Source of the DNA: Trametes villosa
Taxonomy: Eukaryota; Basidiomycota; Agaricomycetes; Polyporales; Polyporaceae
Length of the DNA: 64,000 nucleotides
Direction: 5' to 3'
Assembly: GCA_002964805.2 (NCBI GenBank)
Contig: PUDQ02000001.1
Span: 1,760,001 to 1,824,000, forward strand
Positions 32,032 through 43,123 of this stretch are shown one piece after another. Each line of letters begins with the position of its first letter. Positions within the stretch are counted from its first letter, which is position 1. The notes below the pieces were generated by a model, which saw nothing but the letters and a program-made list of their open reading frames with translations, was not told the DNA's origin and did not search any database. Position numbers and translations under genes: made by a program.

Positions 32032-33499
32032 CTATGCGGGGTGCCTCCGCTTCTCGTCCTGCCAATCGTGGGCCTCTTCCTCGATTTGGCTGAGCTGCAT
32101 GCCACCGTTCGCCTCAATGTCGTCTTTCGGCGCCGCGGGCGCGGGACGCGGCGGCGCTGGTGCGGACTCGACGGACTTGACCCATGTGTAGTACATCGTC
32201 CCCGCGGCGATTACGAGGATAGACACGGCGCGATTCCTGTGCGTGTGGTGCACAATGATTAGCGAGCGCCCTGACAGATGACATCGAAGAGCGCCAATCC
32301 CAGTAGGAGATAGAGGGCGGGGAGAAGTGCGAAGCAAGGCACAGGGCAATGAAAGCGAATCAGCAGAGCAACACTCACGCAGTAAACAGATCGTGGAAGA
32401 GCCAGACGCCCAGGAGCGTCTGGATGGCGGAGCGGGCAGCCTGAAATATCACAGGGATGTCGGCGACAGAGGGACCGCACAGTCAGCCTTTGCGCTTGTA
32501 AGGAGGCGAACAGCGAACTTACGCTAGAGAACATATGGGTGACGGGGCTCGTAACCTTGATACTGAGCAGCCCGGCGACGCAGAGAAGGAAGCCGAAGAC
32601 GCCGGTGACGATACTCCCCCACACAAACACCTCGGCGTTCCATTCCGGGGTGCGTATGAGTTCCGAGAGCTTCGAGAGCTCGCCCTGGAGGAGTATGAAC
32701 GGCCCAAGCAGAAGCGCGGACCCGAGGTTCTGCCAGTAGGCGAGCTGGATGGTAGAGTTCTGAGCATGCGGCAGAGAGAGCTTGATGAGGACCGCGTGAA
32801 TCGCGATAAAGAGCGACGATAGGACGCCATATGCGATAGAGAGGCGGCTGGGAGCCTCGTGCCAGCGATCGGTAGACGCGGAGCTAGGTGCGACGCCAAT
32901 GAAAAAGCCAGCCGTGACGATCGCTGCCGCGAAGAGGACCCGGAGAGAAGGGAGGGAGCGCCCGTGGATCGAGGAGACGATGATTGTGAGGGGTAGAACC
33001 ATGCCTCGTGCAATCTGTGTTTCGACCGTAAGCGAACCAGCAAAGGTGCAGACAGGCCACTGTATGGGCGCACCTGGAAGAAAGACGCGTCGACGCCGCG
33101 GAGACAGAGGATGTTGAACACAAGGCCGACGACATTGACGAGAGTCACTGGCGCGAGCTTCTTGGCCGTCTTCAACTCAAGCTTGGGGATCTCTACGCGC
33201 TTCGTGACGAGTGCGGCGCCGTGGAGAAGAATGACCGCGAGCGTGAGTTGGATGAGCAGGAAAAAGAGCGGCAGGTCCGGGGAGGAGTTCAAGACGGCCT
33301 TGTTACTGAAGCAAGTTCGTGAGCACGACGCTGAGGAATTTTGCAGACGTCCTTACACGAATACCATCTGTTGAGCGCAGTTCAGTAAAGACGCTAACAT
33401 AGGATTCAACGGCTGCAAATGACGTACCACGAGGGCAGCACCCATGTAGAAGCTGACTACGCTCGCTACCTGCCATGTCTGAGGGGCGTTGTGGTCCAT
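32032..33499 (-). CDS. SLC35C1-type GDP-fucose transporter
   Basis: A ten-helix Golgi antiporter of the nucleotide-sugar / triose-phosphate transporter superfamily, imports GDP-fucose in exchange for GMP. The start at 33499 gives 'MDHNAPQTWQVASVVSFYMG'. A micro-exon of 11 nt (33357-33367) then restores 'MVFVNKAVL', the SLC35C1 'MVFLNK' word. Further family landmarks are 'VVGLVFNILCLRGVDASFFQ', 'RLSIAYGVLSSLFIAIHAVL', 'LAYWQNLGSALLLGPFILLQ' and 'FGFLLCVAGLLSIKVTSPVT' followed by H. 'AARSAIQTLLGVWLF' is in a small late exon. The cytosolic tail is Pro/Ala then acidic and ends in KRRHPA at 32032. Length is about 360 residues. Substrate is assigned by overall similarity to SLC35C1; GDP-mannose or another sugar cannot be excluded. 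The next gene is a divergent fucosyltransferase. Confidence 0.82.
33357..33367 (-). other. 11-nt micro-exon of the GDP-fucose transporter
   Basis: The exon ATGGTATTCGT lies between an acceptor CAACAG and a donor GTAAGG. Joining it to T|AACAAG of the next exon gives Met-Val-Phe-Val-Asn-Lys, a conserved family word, and keeps the frame. Skipping it or using the other nearby GTGTAA donor creates a stop. Confidence 0.8.
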
Positions 33500-34336
33500 G
33501 CTGTGTAGCTGAAGGAGTGAGAGGGGGTGTCGACGGAGTCGAAGGTGAGTGTGAGCTGCGCAGCCTGAGCACGAACGGGGCGGACTTGATCAGCCACAGC
33601 GAGGACGGAGCCGGGTGCGGGAGGTATTAAGGGGCAGGGCGCGGATAGACAGGGCCTGATAGCCGGCGGTAGGCCTGGCTGGGTGAGGCGGCTGGCCCCT
33701 TGCCGGGAGAACAAGATGCGGAGGGGAGATCGCGGGGAACGAGGCATGGATCGGGAGGCCCGCGCCCGAGGGAACCGGAAAATCGCTCTATTGAATTCAG
33801 GGCGGTTGGAGAATTGGGAATATCGCCTGCGCATGCGCGAGGAGGCTTGCATCGATGCCCTGCTGGCCAGATGACACACTGCGAGGCACTGCGAGCACGG
33901 ATGGCGCGATCCTGGCCGTTGTTGCGGGCGACGCGCCGCCAGGGGATGGCATGGTGGACAGCGTCAGCGCTGCGGCCGAGATGGCGGTCGCAGTCAAGGA
34001 CGCCGCCGCCGCAGGGGAGCGTTGATTGAGGGGCGTGACAGCCGAGGACCCTGGCGTGACCCTGCAAGTGCCCGATCGGGAGGGTGCCGTGACCGGGATC
34101 TGAGATGGAAGGTCGATCGGCAGGGGAGCGGGAGAGAGTGCTTGTCCTCTGCGCACACGGCCACGCTCGACTCGGACGGCAAGTACGCAGACCGACGGCG
34201 CGCCTCGAGGAGTCGGACTCGCCCCGACATGCAACAGATCTCCCGCTCTCCCCCCCTCCCCCATCTATTATTCACCCGTCGCCACCACCCCGGCTGACTT
34301 CTCTTCCATCGCCCCCCCGTTCCCCTCCCCGCAGAC
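33500..34336. other. divergent promoter region transporter / fucosyltransferase
   Basis: An 837-bp intergenic stretch shared by two genes transcribed away from each other. No clear TATA box or repeat was recognised; the right 100 bp are strongly C-rich on the plus strand. Confidence 0.5.
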
Positions 34337-36195
34337 ATGGCTCCCAACGGGAAGGCCTCCGCCGCCTTTACCCATGGCAGGTCCCAGTCCAGCGTCCCGC
34401 TCCTCCCCTACGCCGGCACCACCCCGCCCTCCTCTCCCGCTTCCCGCTCCTTCGCCCCGCGGTACATGCCCTACCTCGCGCCGAAGCGGCGACTGGTCGT
34501 CACCGCAGGGCTCTCTCTCGGTGTGATCATCCTAGTGGCCCTCTCTTTCACCACTCTCGCTACGCACAATGGGTCCCTCGCCGTCCCCGCCTTTGAGCAC
34601 TCCCAGCCCTCGTTAGATGTCGACGTCTCACTACCACTCACTCACGACCAACCTCCGGAGCCGGTCGAAGAGCCTGAGCCTGAGGTGCAGGAACCGGAGT
34701 ACTCCCCGTTCGTGCTTGGCCCACCTACCCAGGGCTTCCGTGACAACTTGCGGAATGACACCAAGTACATCACCTCCTGGATCTCTGCGGGATGGAGTGA
34801 GTACTGTCCCATACCCTTAACGCACCGCGAGCTCACCGATTGCACCCAGCCAACGACGTTATGACGTACGCGAACCTCATCTACCTCGGCTCGCTCACGG
34901 ACCGCGTCCCGGTCATTGGCATGTTCACGCCCTCCCACATCGGCGGAGACGTTCCCCCAATACTCTTCGGGGAGGTCTTCGACGTGCCGCGCTTCAATGA
35001 GGAATCCGGCATCCAGATAGTCGAGTGGCACGAGGTGAAAGACCCCCAGAGCGAAGTGGTCGACGACCTAGGCTGCTGGAACGTGTGGGAGGCCGTTCAA
35101 TTCAACGAACACCACCCGCGAGGAAGCTCAGTACCGGATTGGCTCAAGCTCGGTGAGAGTCTCCGTTGGAGCCGCGTTTCTGTGCCTTGCTCATCCGAAT
35201 TCTATGCGGCAGATGTCTCGTATACGAAAGCCCCCAACTGGATCAAGCTCATTCCGGATTATCCGCATGACATGTGCAGCACCTTCTGGTCGCTGACGCG
35301 CCTCAGCTTCCCGGAGGAACGTGCCAAGAATATTGGCAACCCTCTACCCTCTCCCGTGCACAACGCAAGCCTGGACCCCGACGAGCAGATGCTCTGCTTC
35401 GATTACCTGTACTACGCCTGTGCGCAGCAGGTAAGCTTGCCGCGCCACTTCGTTAACGTTATTCTGACCCCCGGGGAACGCAGTCCAACGACCTCGAACA
35501 CGACTACTCGCCTACATGGAGATACGTGCTGCGGCACCTCCACTGGTCCGAACGGATAGAGATGATCGCCGGTCTCTACGTCCGAAGGGTATTCGACCTT
35601 CCCCCCGAAGCTGAAGTGCCGCCGGTCAGTCGCTGTCTATTAGGCTGCCTATTCAAAATGAAGGTTCTGACGGCTGCCACCCGGACACAGTACATCGCCA
35701 TCCACGTTCGCCACGGGGACTTCGCGAACTGGTGCTGGGCCGCGGAAAAGCCCGAGGACTGCTTCGCGCCCCTCCCCGTCATCGCGCGGCGCGTCAGGTA
35801 AGGCTCGCTGATCCCCCGTTCCCCGTCCCGCACCCTGTTGACCACCGTCATCCGGTTTCCGCAGGGAGGTGCAGGAGGAGCTGCGGCAGCGCAAGGGGCT
35901 CGACATCCCCATGACGCGCGTCATCATCACGAGCGACGAGAAGGACCCCGCGTGGTGGGAGGAGGTCGCCGCGCTCGGGTGGCGCACCGTCGACCACGAG
36001 GCCGCGGGCACCGCGCAGGCGTTCGGGCGCTGGTACCCCGTCATCCTCGACGCCGCGATCCAGTCCGGCGCGCACGGGTTCGTGGGCACGGACCGCTCGA
36101 CGTACTCCATCGTCTCGCGCCGCAGGGTCGAGACGTGGCAGGACGGCGCGACGCGCATGGTGCTGTGGGGGTACAAGGGCGCGGATGACCATTGA
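34337..36195 (+). CDS. O-fucosyltransferase-like type II membrane protein
   Basis: Likely a Golgi or ER glycosyltransferase of the GDP-fucose O-fucosyltransferase-like superfamily. Residues 1-53 are cytosolic and Ser/Pro-rich, followed by a single anchor 'LVVTAGLSLGVIILVALSFT' and an acidic Glu/Pro stem. The lumenal part starts 'GFRDNLRNDTKYITSWISAG', then 'NDVMTYANLIYLGSLTDRVP'. Downstream 'YIAIHVRHGDFANWC' carries the HxRxGDF signature whose Arg contacts GDP-fucose. Near the end 'RVIITSDEKDPAWWEEVAAL' and 'GFVGTDRSTYSIVSRRRVE' resemble the donor-binding second half. Six exons are read; the first ends at 34798 and the last begins at 35865. Length is about 520 residues. The acceptor, protein or glycan, is not known for this fungal branch. 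Confidence 0.85.
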
Positions 36196-36882
36196 GTACC
36201 GAGGGATGTGGGTGGGTGTATGTATGTCGGGTTGGACCTTGTACGAGCCTGCATGGACTGGGTATTAAGGGTGCACTTAATTTGTAGAAGTACATATGTC
36301 TTGTTGTCTTGCTAGCCTTTTCGCTGTGTGCGGGCCTTTCGCGCGCGCGCGCGCGTCGAGTTTGGGACGTATCGCGAGCCGGATGAGCGGACCGGGCAAC
36401 TTCTACACACTTGGCCGACGTGCCACTGTTACACGATCGTCCTCCTCCCTCAACCACATCGTGGAAGGTCTGCCTCTGGGAGACTACCTACGCGCGGAGT
36501 CCGGGAGCCGTTGACAGGAACTCGGCCGCTTTCATCCTTTTCACTCGCTAAACGCTTGTGGCAAGCGTTTCAAAATCTCACATCCGGCCGCCAGCTATCT
36601 CGTCTAAGTACCTCTGCTATACGATACAGCGCCAAATCCGTCGACTCCTGTAGAACGGTTGGATATATTCACCAGTCAGCTTCCGCTGCCTCCCTACTAA
36701 GAGCCGGTCTGGCTGGCGAATCATCATTCGGACCTTCCTGAATCTGGCACATGCACTACCCCCTCTGAACCGGACGCCCGCCCGTGTGCCACGCATGCGG
36801 TCAAGGCAGCTCATGAGTTGAGACGAGCTAACTCTTAACCTCGGTGCGGCCATCGGATCTCCACCTCCCTCTTCCCCCCACC
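36196..36882. other. intergenic, no gene seen
   Basis: About 690 bp between the fucosyltransferase stop and the first FBXO21-like gene. A (GC)n-type run sits at 36340-36355. No other feature was recognised. Confidence 0.5.
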
Positions 36883-39018
36883 ATGGATTCTCGCGGCACA
36901 TCCCTTCGGTTGCCTCTAGAGCTCTACACCGAGGCATTCGCGTTCTTGTACATCTTCGAAGGGGAATCAGGCCTGCAGACCATCCTCAGTCTGTTGTCCA
37001 CTAGCCGCCCCATCCGCGCTGCCGCCTCCCCCAACGCGATCTGGAGGCCCTACTACCGCGCGCGCTATACGCATTCTGTCGAGTCGCTAGAGGACCAACG
37101 GAAAGCGCAATACCGCGGTAACTACAGGCTGCAATACTTCGCGCGGCGGGAGCGGGACAGGCAGGCACTGCGCCTCCTGGATGAGATCCGTGCGCAGCCC
37201 ACGGGCCGTGGTGTGCGGGCGTGCACCCTCGCCAAGGAGTTCTCCTTCGACGTGTGGGATGCGCTTCGCTTGGAAACGCAGCTCCCGGTCCCGGCTTACT
37301 TCAGGGAGCCTGGGGATAGCGAGCAGCCCGCTGCCCCGAACGCGCTCTCGAGGAGATACTGGGCCGCCGCCGTGCAGGGCGTGATCGCACGTCACTGGGC
37401 AGTGAGAACATGGAGACTTGTTCAAATCGGAGACCCATCCGTGTCGTTCGAGCAGATGATGGCGGCCTTTTCCGCGTTCTTCGACAGGTCTCCCAAAGAG
37501 GTAAGTGCGCGTATTCTGCGAGTGAGATGAAGTTGAACCAACAGATTTTTGCATGCGCTTGCAGATCTGTAAGAGGTTGGACAACGCCGGTGAGACTTGC
37601 CGCGTGTTCCTAGAAGAACAGGGTGTTGAGCTGGACGAAGAACATGAGGATTTCAGCTTAGAAGAGGTCTGTAGGGGGGTCGTAAGTTTCATGCAAACCG
37701 AGGGCTGGATGGCAGACGAGGGTAGGTAACGATTCTCCCATACGGCTTCGAAGTATATGTTCAGCGTAGAATTACTCACCGTTCCTTTGCAGATGCCGAG
37801 AACGTCGGATCCAACAACACTCTTCTCAGGGCGTTCCCACATGCTATCCTTGAAAACGGAGGCCGAGACGGCCCCCTTAAGGTTCTCTCCAAAACCTGGA
37901 TATTCATGGTGCTTTGCAATCATCTGGGCATTGACGCCTTCCCAACTCGCCTTCAGCCAAAGGAGACAGTCTGTTGTGTCCAATCGCTGAACATTTCCCT
38001 CCCCCTCATTGTCAACTTCCGTCGAGGCGCGCGTCTCATCACTCGTGGCCCCGAGGAATGTGGCGGCCACAGTAGAACAGAAGGCGATGTTCCTGCGCAC
38101 GCGGGTCCGCTCGCCCTCGTCCCCCTCCATGCTTCTGCGTTCTTCATGGAAGCTGGGTTCAACGCGTTTCTCGATCTACAAATCTGGACCGACAACTTGC
38201 ACGCAGGCCCGCAGAGAGTCAACACCATCACCGACGATTACCGCCGAGTGGTGCATGCCACGCAGTGCGCCCAGGTCGTCGCTTTCCAAATCATCCGTCC
38301 GGAGGGCGCCGCGTCCACGTATTTCCCGGAGGACATGGCGGAGGCGCTCCCTCTCGACGGCGAGGCGATCATTATGGACGCGCTCTTCGCCAATGGCGCG
38401 GACGTCACGCCGCCGTATGAGAAGGTGGTAGAAGGCTTACAAGGGCTCCTTCATCGCATGGAACACCCAGATGTAATGGTCGTGCAAACTCAGCCTCAGG
38501 GCCCACACGTCCCTACGAGAAGACATTTCGTCGGCGAGATCCTACGGGACACGGTGACAGGCGAATATGGGTGTGTAATCGGATGGCAGGTGAGCTGCAT
38601 AGATCCTACCCCCGCGTTTCGAAGTAGCTCACTTCTGGGATCTGTCGTGCTAGTATGAACGTAGTGCAAGTAACGGCACGAACGAGCACGACAAAAGCCA
38701 CATTCGGATCCGGGTCCTTTCCCCGCATTTCGTCGAGTCCTGTAAGGGGTCGCTCTTTGCCTCAGAGAATATGCGGGTGCTGATAGTCCCTCCGCAGTCA
38801 GGGAGCCTGCAGATAGGTTCGAGAGCGCGGCCTTGACTAAGGAGGCCGCTCGGAGCTTTCATCAATTGTGGAGGCACTTCGGGCGGTACTTCGAGGACGT
38901 GTCCCTAGAAGGTATGAAGGAGGATGAGCATGGGGAGATGCTTCCTACCAGGCTGGTTCTCACCGCAGAGATGCAAGCCCGATACCCTGACGATGTTCGT
39001 GTCCATCTATCATCCTAA
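36883..39018 (+). CDS. FBXO21-like F-box protein, copy 1
   Basis: An F-box protein with the FBXO21 layout: F-box, transglutaminase-like (SirB1) core and C-terminal YccV/HspQ-like fold; human FBXO21 is a substrate receptor of SCF ubiquitin ligase. The ATG at 36883 opens 'MDSRGTSLRLPLELYTEAFA' and the F-box ends near 'NAIWRPYYRARY'. 'EFSFDVWDALRLETQLPVPA' and 'RYWAAAVQGVIARHWAVRTW' follow. The SirB1-like core includes 'WIFMVLCNHLGIDAFPTRL' and 'NFRRGARLITRGPEEC'. 'HFVGEILRDTVTGEYGCVIG' then WQ opens the YccV-like part. Five exons are read: 36883-37500, about 37566-37727, 37793-38589, about 38653-38739 and about 38798-39018. Length is roughly 630 residues. The core is less conserved than in copy 2, with a 38000-38150 stretch that is hard to align. 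Confidence 0.78.
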
Positions 39019-39388
39019 GGCTGCCGACGGTCACCACAGGCTCTTGGGAGATTGCCCGCGTATTAATGCATAGCCCAGTACACAGTTATAATAGCTACAG
39101 CAAGGATTCTATACCCAGATGCTCCCTCTGGCTACCTTTGACGGTAATGTGTGGATATGCAATGAAGGCATTAATGTGCGTATACCAGCGTCCCAAACTC
39201 TAACCCCGAGTCCTCGGAATCCGGGCGGATGGACGGACCGGGCAACCTATCGTTTACAGCAAGCTTAAGCTCATGTACTATGTGACCATATGCGGCGTGC
39301 GCGCCGAAGTAGGCTAAGAGGTTTGGACTTTGCATCTGACCGTCACCACGCTCACTCATCAGCTTCAGGTGTTGTATAGCCCATCAAC
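39019..39388. other. intergenic between the two FBXO21-like genes
   Basis: A 370-bp A+T-richer spacer between tandem paralogues. It contains the 3' end of copy 1 and the promoter of copy 2. Confidence 0.5.
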
Positions 39389-41462
39389 ATGTTGCCTCAA
39401 CTTCCCGTAGAGCTCTACGTGCAGATTCTGCGCTCACTGCCAGCCAAAGAGCCAAGCACGATCTCCACGATCTCGAGCTTCCTCGCGGCGAGCACCTCGC
39501 TTCGCGCCATCGCGCTCGAGGCCACAATATGGGAGAACCTCTATCGCGCGCGATATCCGAACTGCGATGAAGCCAACGAGGCGGAAAGGCGCGAACGGCT
39601 GCACGGGGACGTCCGCCTGATGTTCATCGAGCGCCACAAAGCTGATCGGAAAGCCCTACACCTCCTCGACTTCATCAGGACGGAGCCGGTAAAGAGCCAA
39701 GAGCGCGCCAGTCGAGAACTCCAGGAGATCTCGTTCGATGTATGGGACGTCCTGGAGCCAGAGACTCTGCTTCCTGTCCCCAAGGTGTTCCGCAACCCTG
39801 CCACGGACGACATGGATGAAGAGGCGGCCCCTCAGGCCCTTCCGCGGCGATTCTGGGCGAAGGCCATGAGGGGAGCGATCGCGCGTCGGTATGCGGTCAA
39901 GCTGTGGACCGACATGCGAGAGCGACCTGAGGAGCACACGTTCGACGACGTCCTCCTCGGGTTCTCTGCTTTCTTGGACTATTCCCCGAAAGAGGTTGGT
40001 CTGCTTGTCCTTGAATTCAACCGGTGCGCACACACTGAACATGAATTTGTGCAGAGCATCAAACAGCTGGATGCGTTCGCTGCTTTTTGTCGTCATCGGC
40101 TATCCAACATGAACGTGCAGCTGGACCCGGACAAGGCAGACTACAAGCTTTCGACAGTGGTCCTCGCCATCCGCGCATTCCTCCAGGAGCGAGGGTTTGC
40201 GGTCGATTCTGGTTAGTGTCTGTCTCATAGCCGTTAACGAACCGCAGGTAGTCAATAACCGTTTGTTAGATTCATCGTTCTTGGACCCCCTCAGCCAATT
40301 TCCCCACCACATCCTCAGCTTCGGGCGTTGCGCAACCCTCCCGATGTCCATCAACTGGGTCTTCGCGGCCATCTGCCGTCGCCTGGGCATCCAAGCGGGC
40401 CCTACGAACACGCCCGGAAAAGTCCTCTGCCACATCACCTCGCACAACCCCCAGCACGGCGACATGCTGCTCGACGTCTGCACCACCGCCCGACCCATCG
40501 TTTTTTCCAGCCGGGATGCAGCCGTGATGCTCGCGGAGGCTGGCATGCCGGGCGACCTCGCCAGGGCCGACGCGGTCCTCCCCGCAGAGCTGACCGTCAT
40601 GCTCAGGCGCGCGGCGTACAACATCTTCAACGTGACGCGGACCGGCCACGTCCAGTTCGGGGAGTCGGGCGACATCCAGCGCCGCGCGGACTACGCCGCG
40701 TCCGTCGCCATCGCCGCGACGAGTGACCCGCAGGAGGCCCGGGGCGTACGCCAAAACGGAGGGTTCTTCCAGGCGGTCCCTCAGCCGCCCCCCGGTTGCC
40801 CGCTGGACATACACACGGTGATCGCGGAGCTGCCCAATGCGGCTGACCGGGCCCCCGATAATGGGCAGATGTTCGGCGTGTCTCCTCTGGCGCGGAGGAT
40901 CACGGACCCCCCGAAGCGACGCCCGTACCCGGATGTCGACGGATTCGTGGGGCAGGTGACGCCGATAGGACCAGAGTTGGGATGCGTCTTCGGATGGGAG
41001 GTAAGTTGTATGCCTCCACCTATGCGTCCTGACCTGACGGACTTATGCGGCTGATTGACCAGTGGGTGGAGAGAGAGGACGGGACTCCTACGTACACGTC
41101 CTACATCGTATGCGGCGTGGGTGTCATCCCACACCACTTCGGCAGTACGTGTTCCCCTACATGAAGAGCTGACCCACATAAGGATACAATACTGACCCAC
41201 TCACTCTCTAGAGCCCCCGATCCAAGCAACCCCTGCCGCTCCATTAACGACGGAGGGTGCGCGCCGACTGAGACAGGATATCGTCTGTTTTGACCAGTAC
41301 TTCGAGGACGCGGTCGTACCCCGGGAAGACGGACTAGGCGGTCGGCTTGTTCCTTCCCAGGAGGTCCAAGCGGTCTACCCAGACGATCTCGAATACGGCG
41401 CTCGGTGGACTGCGGAGGTGCTCGAGGAGGCGGCGGCGAGGGAGGCGGCGGAGGCAAACTGA
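39389..41462 (+). CDS. FBXO21-like F-box protein, copy 2
   Basis: A tandem paralogue of the gene at 36883 with the same domain order. 'MLPQLPVELYVQILRSLPA' is a better F-box start than in copy 1. 'EISFDVWDVLEPETLLPVP' and 'RFWAKAMRGAIARRYAVKLW' match copy 1 block by block, and the intron after 'DYSPKE' / 'DRSPKE' sits at the same place. The SirB1-like core has 'WVFAAICRRLGIQAGPTNTP' and 'LDVCTTARPIVFSSRDAA'. The YccV-like end is 'FVGQVTPIGPELGCVFGWE' plus a next exon 'WVEREDGTPTYTSYIVCG'. The final exon holds 'CFDQYFEDAVVPREDG' and an Ala/Glu-rich tail ending at 41462. Six exons, about 620 residues. Target proteins are unknown. Confidence 0.8.
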
Positions 41463-41902
41463 GAAATGCTGGTTTAACTGATAGGATGCTTGTTATTACC
41501 GTCCCTACGCCCTCGCTCTACAAGATGGTACACTGAGTACACATACCCGCGCCTACCGGTCGCATCCCGACCTCTCGATCCGATGGACTTCGTCCTGGGG
41601 TAGGTGAGTCGGCGGGCTGTCGCCGGCGCAGGTGTCGCCAGCAGGGCTGTGTCCCGACGGATTGTCTGCCATACGATGGACCAACGCCGGCTAGGTGCGT
41701 CCATGATGCCGATTAGCGGCGGCGCTCAGACGAAGCTGGCATGCCTACGCGAGCACAAGGTCTCGGGCGTGAGGTGCAGTACGCCGAGTGGCTTCCCTGA
41801 GGCGGATCTGAGATGGGTCGATGAGTTACGATCGCAACGCAACACGTGTAGAGACGTACTCGGCCGATGTGAGAGCAAACGCCACGAAGTTACGACGTAG
41901 CA
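41463..41902. other. convergent 3' region
   Basis: A 440-bp stretch between the FBXO21-like copy 2 stop and the ketopantoate reductase stop. An open frame at 41604-41900 has no motifs and is not called. Confidence 0.5.
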
Positions 41903-43123
41903 CTACGACGGAGCGAGCGGGATGGCGGTTCGCATCTTGACGAGGTCCGTGAGCGCTACGTTCATAACCGCGTCGTAGCCGTACTTCTTGCCCGTGCGGA
42001 CGAGATAGCCATTCAGGAAGTCGATCTCCGTCGGGCGGCGCAGCCGTAGGTCCATGTACATGGAAGAGTAGTTGTTCTTCGTCAGCTCCGCGACGCGCTC
42101 GACCTCCCTGCGCAGGAGTGGTGCTTTCAGATCGCGAGGGAACGGGATGGGTTCAAACTCTACGCCGTCCTCGCTCTTGTGGGCCTCGAGCTGCTCCTGC
42201 ACTTCGGCCCTCCATTGCGCCCGGAAGACGGCCTCGGCTTCCTGACAGACACTGCGCGCGACACTTTGCCCGTATTGAGTCTTCAGTACGTCCCCGTTCG
42301 GGCACTGCAGGAGGGCCGACACGGGGTTGATGACAGAGTTCACGACTAGCTTGCTCCGCATGGCGACGTTGACGTTTCCGAATGGCTCCCAAAACGCGTT
42401 CAGGCCGGAGGAGTGCACGAGAGCAGCGATTGTGTTCCGGAGGTTGAGGTAGCGAGGCGTGTCCGGTTGGCCAGGGGTGACATTCGCGATGTCGTCCAGC
42501 GAGAGCTTGGCTCGGGCGGGCCTGCCTGTGGCGCTATATGAAGCCTCATAGTTGCGCCCGAAGGTGTCAGGAGCGATCCCGAGCTTGATGCTCCCAACAG
42601 AGGCGTGCACGGTGTGGAGGAGGGCCTTGGAGTAGAGGCCGTGGGTATTGCAGCATAAGACGAAGTTGGGTCGGTCGTTCGGGTCAGGATACACGTCCTC
42701 GAGGAGCGCCTCGTACACCCCTGCGCCGTTGTGGAGAAGGACGACGGTGCTGTCGCGGTTGATATTGTGCCGTAACCTCTTGATGACGTTGGGCACCGTG
42801 AAGGCCTTGGTCGTGACGATGAGGGACTCAATGGGACCTATGGCCAGGCGGAGAGCTGAGTTGTCGCGTGTCTCCATGCTGGCAGGCGCGAAGTCACTCC
42901 TCCTAACCCGGTCCCGCGTCTCGCCGTATGGGAGGTGGGTCACGCCGTCTGCGGACACGATCGCGCCGTCTCGCTCGATGTTGAGGGGCGCGCTATTCGG
43001 GATGAGTTCCGCGGTTTCTGTGCGATGGAGGGCGACGACGGAGTGCCGGGGGTGGAGGGACTGGCGGAGGTTGAAGGCGACAAAGTTGCCTACGGCGCCG
43101 ATGCCGACGACGTGGATGCGCAT
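41903..43123 (-). CDS. PAN5: 2-dehydropantoate 2-reductase (ketopantoate reductase)
   Basis: An NADPH-dependent enzyme that reduces ketopantoate to pantoate in pantothenate/CoA synthesis. It is a single exon of 406 residues. 'MRIHVVGIGAVGNFVAFNLR' is the Rossmann GxGxxG start. 'LIVTTKAFTVPNVIKRLR' holds the conserved TK(A) lysine, and 'VVLLHNGAGVYEAL' the NG(A/M)G word. The C-terminal ApbA_C domain starts near 'FGNVNVAMRSKLVVNSVINP' with the catalytic K and NxxxN(P) residues, and ends with 'YMDLRLRRPTEIDFLNGYLV', including the conserved EIDFLNG. It is longer than bacterial PanE (about 300) because of inserts around residues 60-95 and 290-330, common in fungi. Some fungal members act in mitochondrial roles, so the symbol is tentative. 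Confidence 0.88.
   Translation of the reverse strand: MRIHVVGIGAVGNFVAFNLRQSLHPRHSVVALHRTETAELIPNSAPLNIERDGAIVSADGVTHLPYGETRDRVRRSDFAPASMETRDNSALRLAIGPIESLIVTTKAFTVPNVIKRLRHNINRDSTVVLLHNGAGVYEALLEDVYPDPNDRPNFVLCCNTHGLYSKALLHTVHASVGSIKLGIAPDTFGRNYEASYSATGRPARAKLSLDDIANVTPGQPDTPRYLNLRNTIAALVHSSGLNAFWEPFGNVNVAMRSKLVVNSVINPVSALLQCPNGDVLKTQYGQSVARSVCQEAEAVFRAQWRAEVQEQLEAHKSEDGVEFEPIPFPRDLKAPLLRREVERVAELTKNNYSSMYMDLRLRRPTEIDFLNGYLVRTGKKYGYDAVMNVALTDLVKMRTAIPLAPS

Noticed and set aside
37970..38160. Frameshift or pseudogene in FBXO21-like copy 1
   Set aside because: An alternative frame looked similar to copy 2, but the main frame keeps a SirB1-like NFRRGARLITRGPEEC word and runs on without a stop, so a continuous exon is more likely.
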